Shown here piece by piece: positions 9,756 to 19,212 of a stretch of 64,000 bases of DNA (the stretch's first letter is position 1; every line of letters begins with the position of its first letter). The stretch comes from RGIG6165 sp045538835. GTDB taxonomy: Bacteria; Bacillota; Clostridia; Oscillospirales; Feifaniaceae. The stretch lies in assembly GCA_045538835.1 (NCBI GenBank), contig JAZQEF010000026.1, forward strand, positions 91,439 through 155,438, given 5' to 3'. A program made the position numbers and the translations under genes. The notes below the pieces were generated by a model that saw only the letters and a list, made by a program, of their open reading frames with translations, made no database searches and was not told where the DNA came from.

Positions 9756-10687
9756 GTATAAAAACAGTCGTTGTCTGCGGTCCCACCGCAAGCGGTAAAA
9801 CGGCGCTGTCGGTCAGGCTTGCAAAATATGCAGGCGGTGAAATAGTTTCGGCTGACTCTATGCAGATATACAAGGGAATGGATATCGGCACCGCAAAGGT
9901 CACTTACAGTGAGATGCAGGGTGTGCCGCACCATATGCTTGATATAGTGTCGCCTTTAGAGAATTATTCGACGGGCAGATATGTCAGTGAAGCGGCAGAA
10001 GTCATAGCCGACATTCATGGCAGGGGAAAGATACCCTTTGTTGTGGGCGGAACGGGAATGTATATAGATAATCTTGTAGGCGGAACGCGCTTCGGCGCAC
10101 CTGCGGCTGATGAGGCAGTCCGTGAAAAGTTTATGACTCTTTTTGAAAAAAAAGGCGGCGAGCAGATGCTTGCAGAACTTGCAAAGTTTGATGAAACTGC
10201 AGCAGCTCGTCTTCATCCGAATGATAAAAAACGTATCGTGCGCGCTTACGAAGTTTTTGAGATGACGGGCAAGCCCATATCTGTGTGGGACAGCGAATCA
10301 AAACTTATAAAAAGCCCGTATGAAGCGGTATATATAGGCCTTAAAACAGAAGACAGGTCAGTATTATATGATCGCATCGATAAGCGTGTTGATACGATGT
10401 TTGATATGGGACTTGTCAGAGAAGTACAAAAACTTCTGGATAGCGGAGTGCCGTCGGATTGTACGGCAATGCAGGCAATCGGATATAAAGAGATAGTATC
10501 TGCTCTATCAGGTGAATGCTCGCTTGAAGAGGCGAGGGAAGCAATTAAGCAGAATTCTCGCAGATATGCGAAAAGACAACTTACATGGTTTCGCCGCAAC
10601 GAAAAAATCAATTGGTTTGACACAGATAAAACAGATATTGAAGAAATTTACAACATCTGCCAAAATTTGGTAGAATTTTCCAAATAA
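9752..10687 (+). CDS. miaA: tRNA dimethylallyltransferase
   Basis: Transfers dimethylallyl from DMAPP to A37 of tRNAs reading UNN codons, supplying the substrate of MiaB. Walker A-type GPTASGKTALS (residues 11-21), SADSMQIYKGMDIGTAK, PHHMLD and VVGGTGMYI motifs are all visible, plus the C-terminal RRYAKRQLTWFRR substrate-binding segment. At 311 residues it has normal length. The start overlaps the mutL stop in an ATGA. Confidence 0.97.
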   Translation: MSIKTVVVCGPTASGKTALSVRLAKYAGGEIVSADSMQIYKGMDIGTAKVTYSEMQGVPHHMLDIVSPLENYSTGRYVSEAAEVIADIHGRGKIPFVVGGTGMYIDNLVGGTRFGAPAADEAVREKFMTLFEKKGGEQMLAELAKFDETAAARLHPNDKKRIVRAYEVFEMTGKPISVWDSESKLIKSPYEAVYIGLKTEDRSVLYDRIDKRVDTMFDMGLVREVQKLLDSGVPSDCTAMQAIGYKEIVSALSGECSLEEAREAIKQNSRRYAKRQLTWFRRNEKINWFDTDKTDIEEIYNICQNLVEFSK

Positions 10688-10754
10688 TTGTGATAGTATA
10701 CTTCTTGTAAGTGCTGCCAATGCAGCAAATAAAAAAACAAGGAGATACAAAAAA

Positions 10755-11024
10755 ATGAAAACAGCACTCAACTTACAGGACACATTTCTCAATCAGGCGA
10801 GAAAAGAGAGGATACCGCTTACGGTATACTTAATGAACGGTGTAAAGATGTTCGGAACGGTGAAAGGCTTTGACAGTTTTCTCATCGTGCTTGAATCAAA
10901 CGGAGTACAGAATGTTATTTATAAACATGCCGTATCCACCGTCATTCCGTCAAGGAGCATAAATCTCTTGGGCGGTGAACTGCCGCAGAGCGAGGAAGTG
11001 CAGGAGGCAAGAGAAGCCGTATAA
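10755..11024 (+). CDS. hfq: RNA chaperone Hfq
   Basis: Sm-like RNA-binding protein that forms hexamers and can pair small RNAs with mRNAs. The Sm1 region (LQDTFLNQARKERIPLTVYLMNG) and the Sm2 motif YKHAVSTV are intact. The 89 residues include a short acidic C-terminal tail. It lies 67 bases after miaA, the classic miaA-hfq order, with AAGGAGAT before the ATG. Confidence 0.96.
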   Translation: MKTALNLQDTFLNQARKERIPLTVYLMNGVKMFGTVKGFDSFLIVLESNGVQNVIYKHAVSTVIPSRSINLLGGELPQSEEVQEAREAV

Positions 11025-11031
11025 CAAAGAG

Positions 11032-12249
11032 GTGAAAGTCATAAAAAAGGGAGTAACAACATTCTTTACGTTTTTGATAGTGGCGGCGCTGAGTTTTTAT
11101 TTCGGATATTATCTGATAAACTATGCGTCCGACTCGATGAATATTATCAAGGCGGAAAAGGTGACTGTATACAACTGCATAACTGCAAACGGATACGCCG
11201 TAAGAAATGAGCAGGTCATAAATTATAACGGCAGCGGTGTCGTTGTTACGACTAAAGATGACGGTCAGCGTGTTTCAAAAGGCGGCGAAGTGGCAAAAAT
11301 ATATTCAAGCGCAGGCGATGCCGAAAATCAGGCGATGATACAGAGGCTGACAAAAAAGATAAATGCCTTAAACACTGCGCTTGACGGTGTCACATACGGC
11401 GCATCGTCACTATCTGAACTTGAGACGAGTATTTCCGCAGTCAGCATGAAGATACAGGCGCTTTCTGCAACGGGAAGCGGAACAGAACTTGCCGAACTTG
11501 TGGACGAGCTTAATATTCTGCTTTCGAGAAAGAATTTAATACTTGCCGACGGTGCAGAAAGGGCGACAGCCACTTCAGTGCTTGAGAGTGAAGTGAGGAA
11601 TTTAAAGCAGATGTCGGGCAGCGCGGCAAAAACGCTAAAAGCGGAGCATGCGGGGTATTTTGTCAGTATGACAGACGGATACGAAGAACTGCTCACAATG
11701 TCAGATATTGAAACTCTGACACCCGAAACGGTTAAAAATCTCGCATCATCTGTTCAGCCGAGTGACAGTGCGATAGGCAAGATAATAACAGACTATGTCT
11801 GGGCATATGTATGCACTGCACCGCACGAGCAGACAGAGGATATGAAGGTCGGAGATGTAGTGGAACTCTCGTTTTCATTTACGGGGGACAACAATCTGCC
11901 TGCAACAGTCAAATCTATAACCGACTGCGGCGACGGAAACGATCTTATCGTTGTCGAATGTTCTCAGATGACGGAGGACATGCTCTATATCAGACGGCAG
12001 ACGGCTACGATAATCAAATCGTCAGTAGACGGTATCAAGGTCGATGAGATGGCGATACGAGTTGTAGACGGTGTGACAGGTGTGTATGTACTCAGAGGTT
12101 CCGAAGTGAAATTTGTATCGGTCGAGGTTATACACAAGGCAGAGGATTACTATATAGTCGAGCAGGGGACGGATGCCGATTCGCTCGTGCCCTCAGACAA
12201 AGTTTTAACAGGCGGAAAAGACCTGTATGACGGAAAGCAAATAGGATGA
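11032..12249 (+). CDS. HlyD-like membrane-anchored adaptor protein
   Basis: One N-terminal transmembrane segment (VTTFFTFLIVAALSFYFGYY) is followed by an extracytoplasmic region with a lipoyl/barrel-sandwich half (NGSGVVVTTKDDGQRVSKGGEVAKIYS), a coiled-coil hairpin and a beta-barrel. This is the architecture of HlyD/RND-type adaptor proteins. No transporter partner is adjacent; the same protein recurs beside the sepF/ylm cluster in Clostridia, so a cell-envelope role is possible. The start is uncertain: GTG 11032 overlaps the best ribosome-binding sequence, and an in-frame start at 10975 would overlap hfq by 50 bases. Confidence 0.7.
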   Translation: MKVIKKGVTTFFTFLIVAALSFYFGYYLINYASDSMNIIKAEKVTVYNCITANGYAVRNEQVINYNGSGVVVTTKDDGQRVSKGGEVAKIYSSAGDAENQAMIQRLTKKINALNTALDGVTYGASSLSELETSISAVSMKIQALSATGSGTELAELVDELNILLSRKNLILADGAERATATSVLESEVRNLKQMSGSAAKTLKAEHAGYFVSMTDGYEELLTMSDIETLTPETVKNLASSVQPSDSAIGKIITDYVWAYVCTAPHEQTEDMKVGDVVELSFSFTGDNNLPATVKSITDCGDGNDLIVVECSQMTEDMLYIRRQTATIIKSSVDGIKVDEMAIRVVDGVTGVYVLRGSEVKFVSVEVIHKAEDYYIVEQGTDADSLVPSDKVLTGGKDLYDGKQIG

Positions 12250-12905
12250 TAAAAGAAAATATAAAAGAGATAAAAAAGAATATAAAAAAAGCCGCAGAAA
12301 AAAGCGGCAGAAGTGAAACTGACATAACGCTTGTCGCTGTTTCAAAGACGGTAGAACCGTCAAGGATAAATGAAGCAATAGACTGCGGTGTAACGGATAT
12401 AGGCGAGAATTATGTGCAGGAACTCTTAGAAAAATACGATGCCATAAAAAGAGATAAAATAAATCTTCATTTTATTGGACATTTGCAAAGAAATAAGGTA
12501 AAATATATTGTTGATAAAGTAGATTCTATCGACAGTGTCGATTCATATGAACTTGCCGCAGAAATAGACAAGCGTTGCAAAGCGAAAAATATCGTAATGG
12601 ACGTACTTGTGCAGGTCAATATCGGTGATGAGCAGAGCAAAAGCGGTGTCGATGCAAATGGTGTCTGCGAATTGGTGCGCAGAATAGGTGAGTTTGAGAA
12701 TTTAAATGTCAAAGGTCTTATGTGTATACCGCCGATAGACTGTGATGCTACTCTCTTCGATGAAATGAAAAGTATTGCATACAGTCTTGAACTTAACACG
12801 CTCTCAATGGGCATGTCGGGAGATTATGAAACGGCAATTGAACACGGCTCGACCTGTGTACGCATAGGAACATCTGTATTTGGTGAAAGAAATTATAATA
12901 AATAA
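12246..12905 (+). CDS. YggS family pyridoxal-phosphate homeostasis protein
   Basis: Single-domain alanine-racemase-fold protein that binds PLP and controls vitamin B6 and amino-acid balance. VAVSKTVEP carries the PLP lysine; FIGHLQRNK, VNIGDEQSKSG and LSMGMSGDYETAIEHGSTCVRIG are the family signatures. At 219 residues its length is normal. It overlaps the upstream gene by four bases and precedes sepF, the usual ylmE-sepF order. Confidence 0.94.
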   Translation: MIKENIKEIKKNIKKAAEKSGRSETDITLVAVSKTVEPSRINEAIDCGVTDIGENYVQELLEKYDAIKRDKINLHFIGHLQRNKVKYIVDKVDSIDSVDSYELAAEIDKRCKAKNIVMDVLVQVNIGDEQSKSGVDANGVCELVRRIGEFENLNVKGLMCIPPIDCDATLFDEMKSIAYSLELNTLSMGMSGDYETAIEHGSTCVRIGTSVFGERNYNK

Positions 12906-12922
12906 ATCAAGAGGAAGCAAAT

Positions 12923-13378
12923 ATGGGACTTTTTGAAAAAATCAAAAAATATGTAACAGCAGAAGATGAGGATTACGATGATGAGCCGATAGAGGCTCCC
13001 GTAGCGGAAGTGAGAAAAAAGGTCGTAAAGACAGAGTCTAAGCCTTCATACATTTCCGACAGAAATGAGAAGAGCAACAAGGTGCTCAACATTCACACGA
13101 CCGCGCAACTTCAAGTCATTCTTGTGAAGCCTGACAGATTTGACGATGCCGCAAGCGTTGCCGATCATCTTCGTGAGAAGCACACTGTCGTGCTCAATCT
13201 CGAATCTACCAATAAAGATGTGAGCCGCAGACTTGTTGACTTTTTAAGCGGTGTTGCATATGCGCTTGATGGACAGATCAAAAAAGTTGCAAACAGCACT
13301 TTCATAATCACACCTTACAATGTTGATATTATGGGCGACCTTATAGATGAGTTGTCCAGTACAGGAGTATTATTCTAA
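12923..13378 (+). CDS. sepF: Cell division protein SepF
   Basis: FtsZ-binding protein that anchors and aligns the Z ring. An N-terminal amphipathic membrane-targeting helix (MGLFEKIKKYV), an acidic linker (EDEDYDDEP) and a C-terminal SepF core (residues about 68-151, with VVLNLESTNKDVSRRLVDF) are visible. GAGGAAG lies before the ATG. It directly abuts the yggT gene. Confidence 0.95.
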   Translation: MGLFEKIKKYVTAEDEDYDDEPIEAPVAEVRKKVVKTESKPSYISDRNEKSNKVLNIHTTAQLQVILVKPDRFDDAASVADHLREKHTVVLNLESTNKDVSRRLVDFLSGVAYALDGQIKKVANSTFIITPYNVDIMGDLIDELSSTGVLF

Positions 13379-13672
13379 ATGACGGCTGCTATAATTTTAC
13401 GAATTATAAGAAGTCTGGTGGAAGCAGTTGAACTGCTTGTTATAGTGCGCGCTATCGGTTCATGGATACCTGCAAGCGGCGGCACATGGGGTAAGATATA
13501 CGGGTATGTCTATGCCATAACCGAGCCAATTCTCGCACCTGTGAGAAAACTTTTATCAAAGATACCGTTTTTTGCATCAATACCGGTTGACTTTTCACCG
13601 GTTGCACTGTTTTTGATACTCGGTTTACTGCAGAACATCATCACAAATATATTTATATTTTTTATTTATTGA
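13379..13672 (+). CDS. YggT family membrane protein
   Basis: A 97-residue protein with two hydrophobic segments (residues 5-28 and 72-96) separated by a short loop with PILAPVRKLL, typical of YggT/YlmG. Members sit next to sepF and affect division and cell shape, with an uncertain biochemical role. It starts one base after the sepF stop. The ylmH (S4 RNA-binding) gene that commonly separates yggT and divIVA is missing here. Confidence 0.9.
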   Translation: MTAAIILRIIRSLVEAVELLVIVRAIGSWIPASGGTWGKIYGYVYAITEPILAPVRKLLSKIPFFASIPVDFSPVALFLILGLLQNIITNIFIFFIY

Positions 13673-13689
13673 TTTTTAGGAGAGATATT

Positions 13690-15012
13690 ATGCTCAATCC
13701 AAAAGAGTTAAAGGGAGTAACATTCAAGAAAAATCTCGGCGGAAGCTACAATGCCTCCGAGGTTGACGATTTTCTGGCTGGACTCATAGACGACTACACA
13801 AAAATATATACCGACAATGCCGAACTTTCAATGAAACTTGAACTTATGGCTGAAAGACTTGCGGCATACAAAGGTGAGGAGCAGAAACTCAAAACTGCAG
13901 TAGCAAATGTAAAACTGCTCTGTGACAATCTCATAAAAGATGCCAATGAGAAGAGTGAGAAAATCGTCAAGACTGCGATGGCAGAGCGTGACAGTATCGT
14001 CTCAGCGCTTGAAGATACAATAAGACAGAAACGCAGCGAGATAGAAATGATAAACACATCGGTTGCAGAATACAAGGAAAATATGATTTTCAAGTATAAG
14101 ATGCACATCGATGCGATAAATTCTCTCCCTCTGTTCGATGTAAAGTTAAGTGAAGAACTCATTGTAAAATCAGAGGAAAAACTCGAAGACCTCAAGATTC
14201 GTGAGCAGGAGATACCGATACTGCTGGGCGAGAAGAAAGAAGAACCAATCGAAGAAGAAGTTGCCGAATTTATCGAGCCTACCGAGCCTAAAGAGGCAGT
14301 TTCGGCACACACGGTGACGCAGGAGCAGCAAGTCATAAAGGCAAAGGTCGTCGGTACACGTAAGATAGACACTTCGACAACTGTATTTGAAAAACCGATA
14401 ATAAAGGCTGAAAAGGTGACAAGCGAGCCTACTGTTGTATTTGACAGTAAGGAAGTAATAAAGAAAGCAGAAGAAAATAAAGAAAAGGCATTTGTATTCA
14501 CAAAGGAAGAAGAACCTACGGCAGAGGAAAAACCCGTTGAAGGTCAGACCACTTTTGATGAAGTAGAGACTCAAACTGACGAATACATAAAGCCGACAGA
14601 GGAAATTCTGCAAAACTTTGCACCTAAGCAAGAAAAAAACAAAGTTGCAGAAGAAAAGAAAGAAGAGCCTAAAGTCGAAGAAGATGAAATAGATGCACCC
14701 GCTTTTCTTAAGAACAGAAGAAGACCGCGCGCTGCAGAACAGGATAAGAAAACACTTATCGAGAACATAAAGAGTGCGCTTGCCGAAAAGGAAGAGGAAG
14801 AACGCATCCGCATAGAACAGGAAGAAGCAGAAGAAAGAAAAATGGAATCTATTGCCACTTCTGCAACACCCATTGACGATGAGGAAGCGGAAGAAAATAT
14901 AGAGTCAAAATTTAAGGATGATATTCGTTTCGGTTCCGATTTTGACTATGATGATGACGACGATGATGATGACGATGACGACGGATTTTTCTCGTTTTTC
15001 AAATCAAAATAA
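13690..15012 (+). CDS. divIVA: DivIVA-domain protein with long acidic tail
   Basis: The N-terminal DivIVA domain (residues 1-60; LNPKELKGVTFKKNLGGSYN, then SEVDDFLAGL-type helix) binds curved membrane and is followed by a coiled coil to about residue 170. The remaining 270 residues are a low-complexity Glu/Lys/Pro-rich linker ending in a run of about 12 aspartates and a short aromatic tip (GFFSFFKSK). At 440 residues it is much longer than Bacillus DivIVA. Start 13690 has TAGGAGAG upstream, favoured over 13669. Position between yggT and ileS is standard. Confidence 0.88.
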   Translation: MLNPKELKGVTFKKNLGGSYNASEVDDFLAGLIDDYTKIYTDNAELSMKLELMAERLAAYKGEEQKLKTAVANVKLLCDNLIKDANEKSEKIVKTAMAERDSIVSALEDTIRQKRSEIEMINTSVAEYKENMIFKYKMHIDAINSLPLFDVKLSEELIVKSEEKLEDLKIREQEIPILLGEKKEEPIEEEVAEFIEPTEPKEAVSAHTVTQEQQVIKAKVVGTRKIDTSTTVFEKPIIKAEKVTSEPTVVFDSKEVIKKAEENKEKAFVFTKEEEPTAEEKPVEGQTTFDEVETQTDEYIKPTEEILQNFAPKQEKNKVAEEKKEEPKVEEDEIDAPAFLKNRRRPRAAEQDKKTLIENIKSALAEKEEEERIRIEQEEAEERKMESIATSATPIDDEEAEENIESKFKDDIRFGSDFDYDDDDDDDDDDDGFFSFFKSK

Positions 15013-15040
15013 TTAGAGCGACATATAAGGAGTGTAAACA

Positions 15041-17842
15041 ATGGATTACAATACAACGCTTAATTTACCAAATAAGGAAGTTGACAAAGTATTTCCTATG
15101 AGGGCAAATCTTCCGGTTAGAGAGCCCGATATGCTGAAAAAGTGGCAGGAAGAAGAACTTTATGCAGAACTTCGCAAAAAGAATTCAGGTAAGCCGAAAT
15201 TCGTGCTTCATGACGGTCCTCCGTTCTCAAACGGCAATATACATATGGGAACTGCGATGAACAAGGTGCTCAAGGATATAATCAACCGCTACAAAATGAT
15301 AAGTGGTAAAGATGTACCGTATGTTCCGGGTTGGGATAACCACGGTATGCCTATCGAAAGTGCGATAATCAAGAAGAATAAACTTGACCGCAAGAAGATG
15401 AGTATTCCTGAGTTCCGCAATGCATGTAAAGATTTTGCGCAGAGTTTTGTGGACAGTCAGATGGATCAGTTCAAGAGACTTGGCGTTGTTGCGGATTGGG
15501 AGCATCCCTATCTCACGATGGAACCCTCTTTTGAAGCGCGTGAAGTCAAGGTGTTCGGCGAAATGTTCAAGAAGGGTTACATCTATAAAGGTCTTAAGCC
15601 TGTTTATTGGTGTCCCAGCGATGAAACTGCCCTTGCAGAAGCAGAAATCGAATATGCAGATGATAAATGTACTTCCATATATGTAAAATTTGCTCTTAAG
15701 GACGATAAAGGTCTTGTCGCAGACACTTATGATGTTTCAAAGACCTATTTTATAATCTGGACTACAACGACATGGACACTGCCCGGTAACCTTGCCATTG
15801 CAGTAAATCCGATTGAGTCATATGCGCTCATCAAGGCAGATAACGGTGAAGCATATATCGTTGCAGAGGCGCTTGCTGAAAAGACAATGGCGGTAGGCGG
15901 CATCGAAAACTACGAAGTTATAAAGTTATTCAAGGGCGCTGACCTTGAATTTATGACAGCGCAGCATCCTTTCCTTGACAGAGAGTCAAAGGTACTTCTT
16001 GCTGACTATGTAACTATGGACAGCGGCACAGGATGTGTTCATACTGCGCCCGGTTTCGGTGCAGACGACTATCAGACATGCCGCAGATACGGTCTTGATA
16101 TGATAGTTCCCGTTGATGACAAGGGTTATCAGACTGAAGATGCAGGCAAGTTTGCTGGTCTCTTCTATGAAGAGTCAAACAAGGCTATTCTTGAAGATAT
16201 GACGGCGAGCGGTGCACTCTTTGCAAGCGAAGAAATAGTTCACCAGTATCCCCACTGCTGGCGCTGTAAGAATCCTATAATTTTCAGAGCGACTCCCCAG
16301 TGGTTCTGTTCTGTTGAAGCATTCAAAGATGAAGCTGTCAAGGCTTGTGAAGATGTAACATGGATTCCCTCATGGGGCGCTGACCGTATGGTTTCAATGA
16401 TAAAAGAACGTGCGGACTGGTGTATCTCACGTCAGCGTCATTGGGGACTGCCCATTCCTGTATTCTATTGTGAAGACTGTAAAAAGCCTGTCTGCACAGA
16501 TGAAACTATAGAAGCAGTATCGGAACTTTTTGCCGGGGAGGGTTCAAATGCCTGGTATGAAAAGGATGTAGAAGACATTCTTCCTAAGGGCTATAAGTGT
16601 CCTCACTGCGGCGGCGTACATTTCTTTAAGGAAACGGATACGCTTGACGGTTGGTTTGACTCGGGTTCAACACACTTTGCAGTTGTTGAAAACAATCCCG
16701 ATATGAAGTGGCCGGCTGATATGTACCTTGAGGGTGCAGACCAGTACAGGGGTTGGTTCCAGTCATCTCTTCTCACCGCAGTAGGTGCGAAAGGTCAGGG
16801 CGCACCCTATAAGACAGTGCTTACACACGGTTGGGTTGTTGACGGTGAAGGTAAAGCAATGCACAAGTCACTCGGAAACGGCGTTGCCCCAGAAGAAATA
16901 ATTGATAAATACGGTGCAGACGTTCTTCGTCTGTGGGTTGCATCTTCCGATTATAAGGTCGATGTGAGAGTTTCAAATGAAATACTCGAACAGCTTTCAC
17001 AGACATACAGAAAAATAAGAAACACCGCTAAATATATTCTTGGAAATCTCGGCGGATTTGACCCCGATAATAAGGTTTCACCTTGCGATATGCTTCCGAT
17101 GGATAAGTGGATAATTACACGCCTTAACGCGCTTTCAAAGTCAGTTAAAAAGGCGTTTGATGAATATGAATTCCACATTGTTTACCATGCTGTTTATAAT
17201 TTCTGTGTGGTTGAACTTTCAAATATCTATCTTGACGTTATCAAGGACAGACTTTACTGTGATTCAGTAAACGGTCAGTCGAGAAAGAGCGCGCAGACTG
17301 CTATCTTTATGATACTTGACACGCTCACTCGTCTGCTTGCACCGATACTTGCATTCACTTCAGATGAGATATGGGCAGCAATGCCTCATGCAAAGGACGA
17401 TGACACGAGAAACGTCCTCTTCAACGAAGCAAATGCAGAATACACAGAATATGAACTTTCGGCTGACGAAATGGCTGCGTGGGATAAACTTGTTGCAGTA
17501 CGTGACGATATAAACCCCTTCCTTGAAGAAGCAAGGGCGGCTAAACTTATAGGTAAGCCTCTTGAAGCAAAGGTAATAATATCCTGCAATGACGCTGAGT
17601 ATGAATTCCTTGAAAACAAGGGCGAAGACCTTGAAGCACTTCTTATCGTTTCCGAAGTTGAAATAAAGAAGGGCGCTGAGGGCAGCAAGTGTGAAAGATA
17701 TGAAGGCATCTGTGTCAAGGTCGAAAAGGCACAGGGTGAAAAGTGTGAAAGATGCTGGAAATACGGTCACGGCACAGGAAGCCACGCCGATCATGCAACG
17801 CTCTGCTCAAGATGCGCGGCAGTCGTAACAGAAGATTTTTAA
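15041..17842 (+). CDS. ileS: Isoleucyl-tRNA synthetase
   Basis: Class I aminoacyl-tRNA synthetase charging tRNA-Ile. The HIGH-type motif appears as NIHMGTAMNK, the KMSKS loop as AMHKSLGNG, and the editing domain (TTTTWTLPGN, GTGCVHTAPGFGADD) is present. A C-terminal zinc ribbon CERCW...CSRC closes the 933-residue protein, the bacterial type. AAGGAG lies before the ATG. No T-box leader fits in the 28 bases upstream, so it relies on the operon promoter. Confidence 0.98.
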   Translation: MDYNTTLNLPNKEVDKVFPMRANLPVREPDMLKKWQEEELYAELRKKNSGKPKFVLHDGPPFSNGNIHMGTAMNKVLKDIINRYKMISGKDVPYVPGWDNHGMPIESAIIKKNKLDRKKMSIPEFRNACKDFAQSFVDSQMDQFKRLGVVADWEHPYLTMEPSFEAREVKVFGEMFKKGYIYKGLKPVYWCPSDETALAEAEIEYADDKCTSIYVKFALKDDKGLVADTYDVSKTYFIIWTTTTWTLPGNLAIAVNPIESYALIKADNGEAYIVAEALAEKTMAVGGIENYEVIKLFKGADLEFMTAQHPFLDRESKVLLADYVTMDSGTGCVHTAPGFGADDYQTCRRYGLDMIVPVDDKGYQTEDAGKFAGLFYEESNKAILEDMTASGALFASEEIVHQYPHCWRCKNPIIFRATPQWFCSVEAFKDEAVKACEDVTWIPSWGADRMVSMIKERADWCISRQRHWGLPIPVFYCEDCKKPVCTDETIEAVSELFAGEGSNAWYEKDVEDILPKGYKCPHCGGVHFFKETDTLDGWFDSGSTHFAVVENNPDMKWPADMYLEGADQYRGWFQSSLLTAVGAKGQGAPYKTVLTHGWVVDGEGKAMHKSLGNGVAPEEIIDKYGADVLRLWVASSDYKVDVRVSNEILEQLSQTYRKIRNTAKYILGNLGGFDPDNKVSPCDMLPMDKWIITRLNALSKSVKKAFDEYEFHIVYHAVYNFCVVELSNIYLDVIKDRLYCDSVNGQSRKSAQTAIFMILDTLTRLLAPILAFTSDEIWAAMPHAKDDDTRNVLFNEANAEYTEYELSADEMAAWDKLVAVRDDINPFLEEARAAKLIGKPLEAKVIISCNDAEYEFLENKGEDLEALLIVSEVEIKKGAEGSKCERYEGICVKVEKAQGEKCERCWKYGHGTGSHADHATLCSRCAAVVTEDF

Positions 17843-17843
17843 T

Positions 17844-18308
17844 ATGCTTTGGTTATTAATAGCATTAATTGTGATCGCCGCAGATCAGATATCAAAATTT
17901 GCGGCAGTCACATACTTAAAGCCTATCGGTGACATTCCGCTGCTTGAAGGCATATTCCATTTAAACTATACGACTAACAAAGGTGCAAGTTGGGGTATCC
18001 TTGAGGGCAGACGGTGGACGTTTGTAGTTATTACAATAATAAGCATAATTGTCATTCTATATATGCTTTTTAAGACAAAATACAAAAACAGCAGGCTTTT
18101 TTGCTGGTCAATGGCGCTTATTCTCGGCGGCGCAATCGGAAATTTTATTGACCGTGTGCGCACGGGAGAAGTTGTGGATATGTTCTACATCAAACTTATC
18201 GATTTTCCGGTATTTAATGTTGCAGACATCGCTTTAACGGCAGGCGCAGTTTGTCTTATAATTTATATGTTGTTTATCGAAGGCAAAGAGGATAAGAATG
18301 AAAAATGA
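17844..18308 (+). CDS. lspA: Lipoprotein signal peptidase (signal peptidase II)
   Basis: Integral membrane aspartyl peptidase that removes lipoprotein signal peptides after diacylglyceryl transfer. Four hydrophobic segments are visible, with family motifs NKGASWG, GNFIDRV (first catalytic Asp) and FNVADIAL (second catalytic Asp). At 154 residues its length is normal. It starts one base after ileS and overlaps rluD by 11 bases. Confidence 0.96.
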   Translation: MLWLLIALIVIAADQISKFAAVTYLKPIGDIPLLEGIFHLNYTTNKGASWGILEGRRWTFVVITIISIIVILYMLFKTKYKNSRLFCWSMALILGGAIGNFIDRVRTGEVVDMFYIKLIDFPVFNVADIALTAGAVCLIIYMLFIEGKEDKNEK

Positions 18309-19194
18309 ATACAGTTTGATATGCGGCGCAGACGGTGTAAGGCTTGACTCTTTTATATCGGAGAGTATCGAGTCGCTGACAAGAAGCGCAGCGGCAAAAC
18401 TTATTGAGCAGGGTGATGTCACGGTAGACGGGGTATCACAAAGTAAAAATTACAGACTTACAAATGGACAGACTGTAAAGGTAAATGTGCCGCCCCCTGT
18501 TGCGCTTGAAGCACAGCCGCAGGAAATGGCACTTGACATTGTTTATGAGGACGAGCATTTGCTCGTTGTTAACAAACCGCAGGGAATGGTAGTTCATCCT
18601 GCGGCAGGTAATCTTGACGGTACGCTCGTAAACGGGCTTCTTGCCCATTGCGGTGACAGTCTGTCGGGAATAAACGGTGTTATAAGGCCGGGAATAGTCC
18701 ACAGAATAGATAAAGATACAAGCGGTCTGCTCATTGTCGCTAAGAGTGATGAGGCACATAAAGGGCTTGCCGAGCAGATAAAGGCGCATAACTTTAAAAG
18801 GCAGTATCTGGCGGTGCTTTGCGGAAATGTAAAGGAAGATAACTTTACAGTAGATAAACCCATAGCGCGCAGCAAAAAAGACAGAAAAAAGATGGCGGTT
18901 GACCCGACAGGACGAAATGCCGTAACACATTTTGAAGTAGAGGCAAGATATAATAGGTATACACTTGTGAGGTGTACGCTTGAAACGGGGCGGACTCATC
19001 AGATAAGGGTACACAGCGCATACATACATCATCCGATAGCGGGTGATCCTGTATACGGTAAGACTGATAAACGGCTTGCAGGTCAATGTCTGCATGCCAC
19101 ACTGATAGGGTTTGAACATCCTATAAGCGGCGAATATATGGAGTTTTGCGCACCGCCGCCTGAATGGTTCAACGAATTTTTAAGTTCAATATAA
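18298..19194 (+). CDS. rluD: Ribosomal large-subunit pseudouridine synthase (RluD type)
   Basis: An N-terminal S4-like RNA-binding segment (residues 10-60) is followed by the RsuA/RluA catalytic domain with HRIDKDTSGLL, which holds the catalytic aspartate, and LETGRTHQIRVH. At 298 residues it matches the RluD/YlyB group encoded beside lspA. The start overlaps the end of lspA, showing coupling. Exact 23S target positions cannot be read from the sequence. Confidence 0.92.
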   Translation: MKNEYSLICGADGVRLDSFISESIESLTRSAAAKLIEQGDVTVDGVSQSKNYRLTNGQTVKVNVPPPVALEAQPQEMALDIVYEDEHLLVVNKPQGMVVHPAAGNLDGTLVNGLLAHCGDSLSGINGVIRPGIVHRIDKDTSGLLIVAKSDEAHKGLAEQIKAHNFKRQYLAVLCGNVKEDNFTVDKPIARSKKDRKKMAVDPTGRNAVTHFEVEARYNRYTLVRCTLETGRTHQIRVHSAYIHHPIAGDPVYGKTDKRLAGQCLHATLIGFEHPISGEYMEFCAPPPEWFNEFLSSI

Positions 19195-19212
19195 ATATAC
19201 GGAGGATTTCAC

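Noticed and set aside
15012..15041. T-box riboswitch before ileS
   Set aside because: Only 28 bases separate the genes, so no T-box leader can fit.
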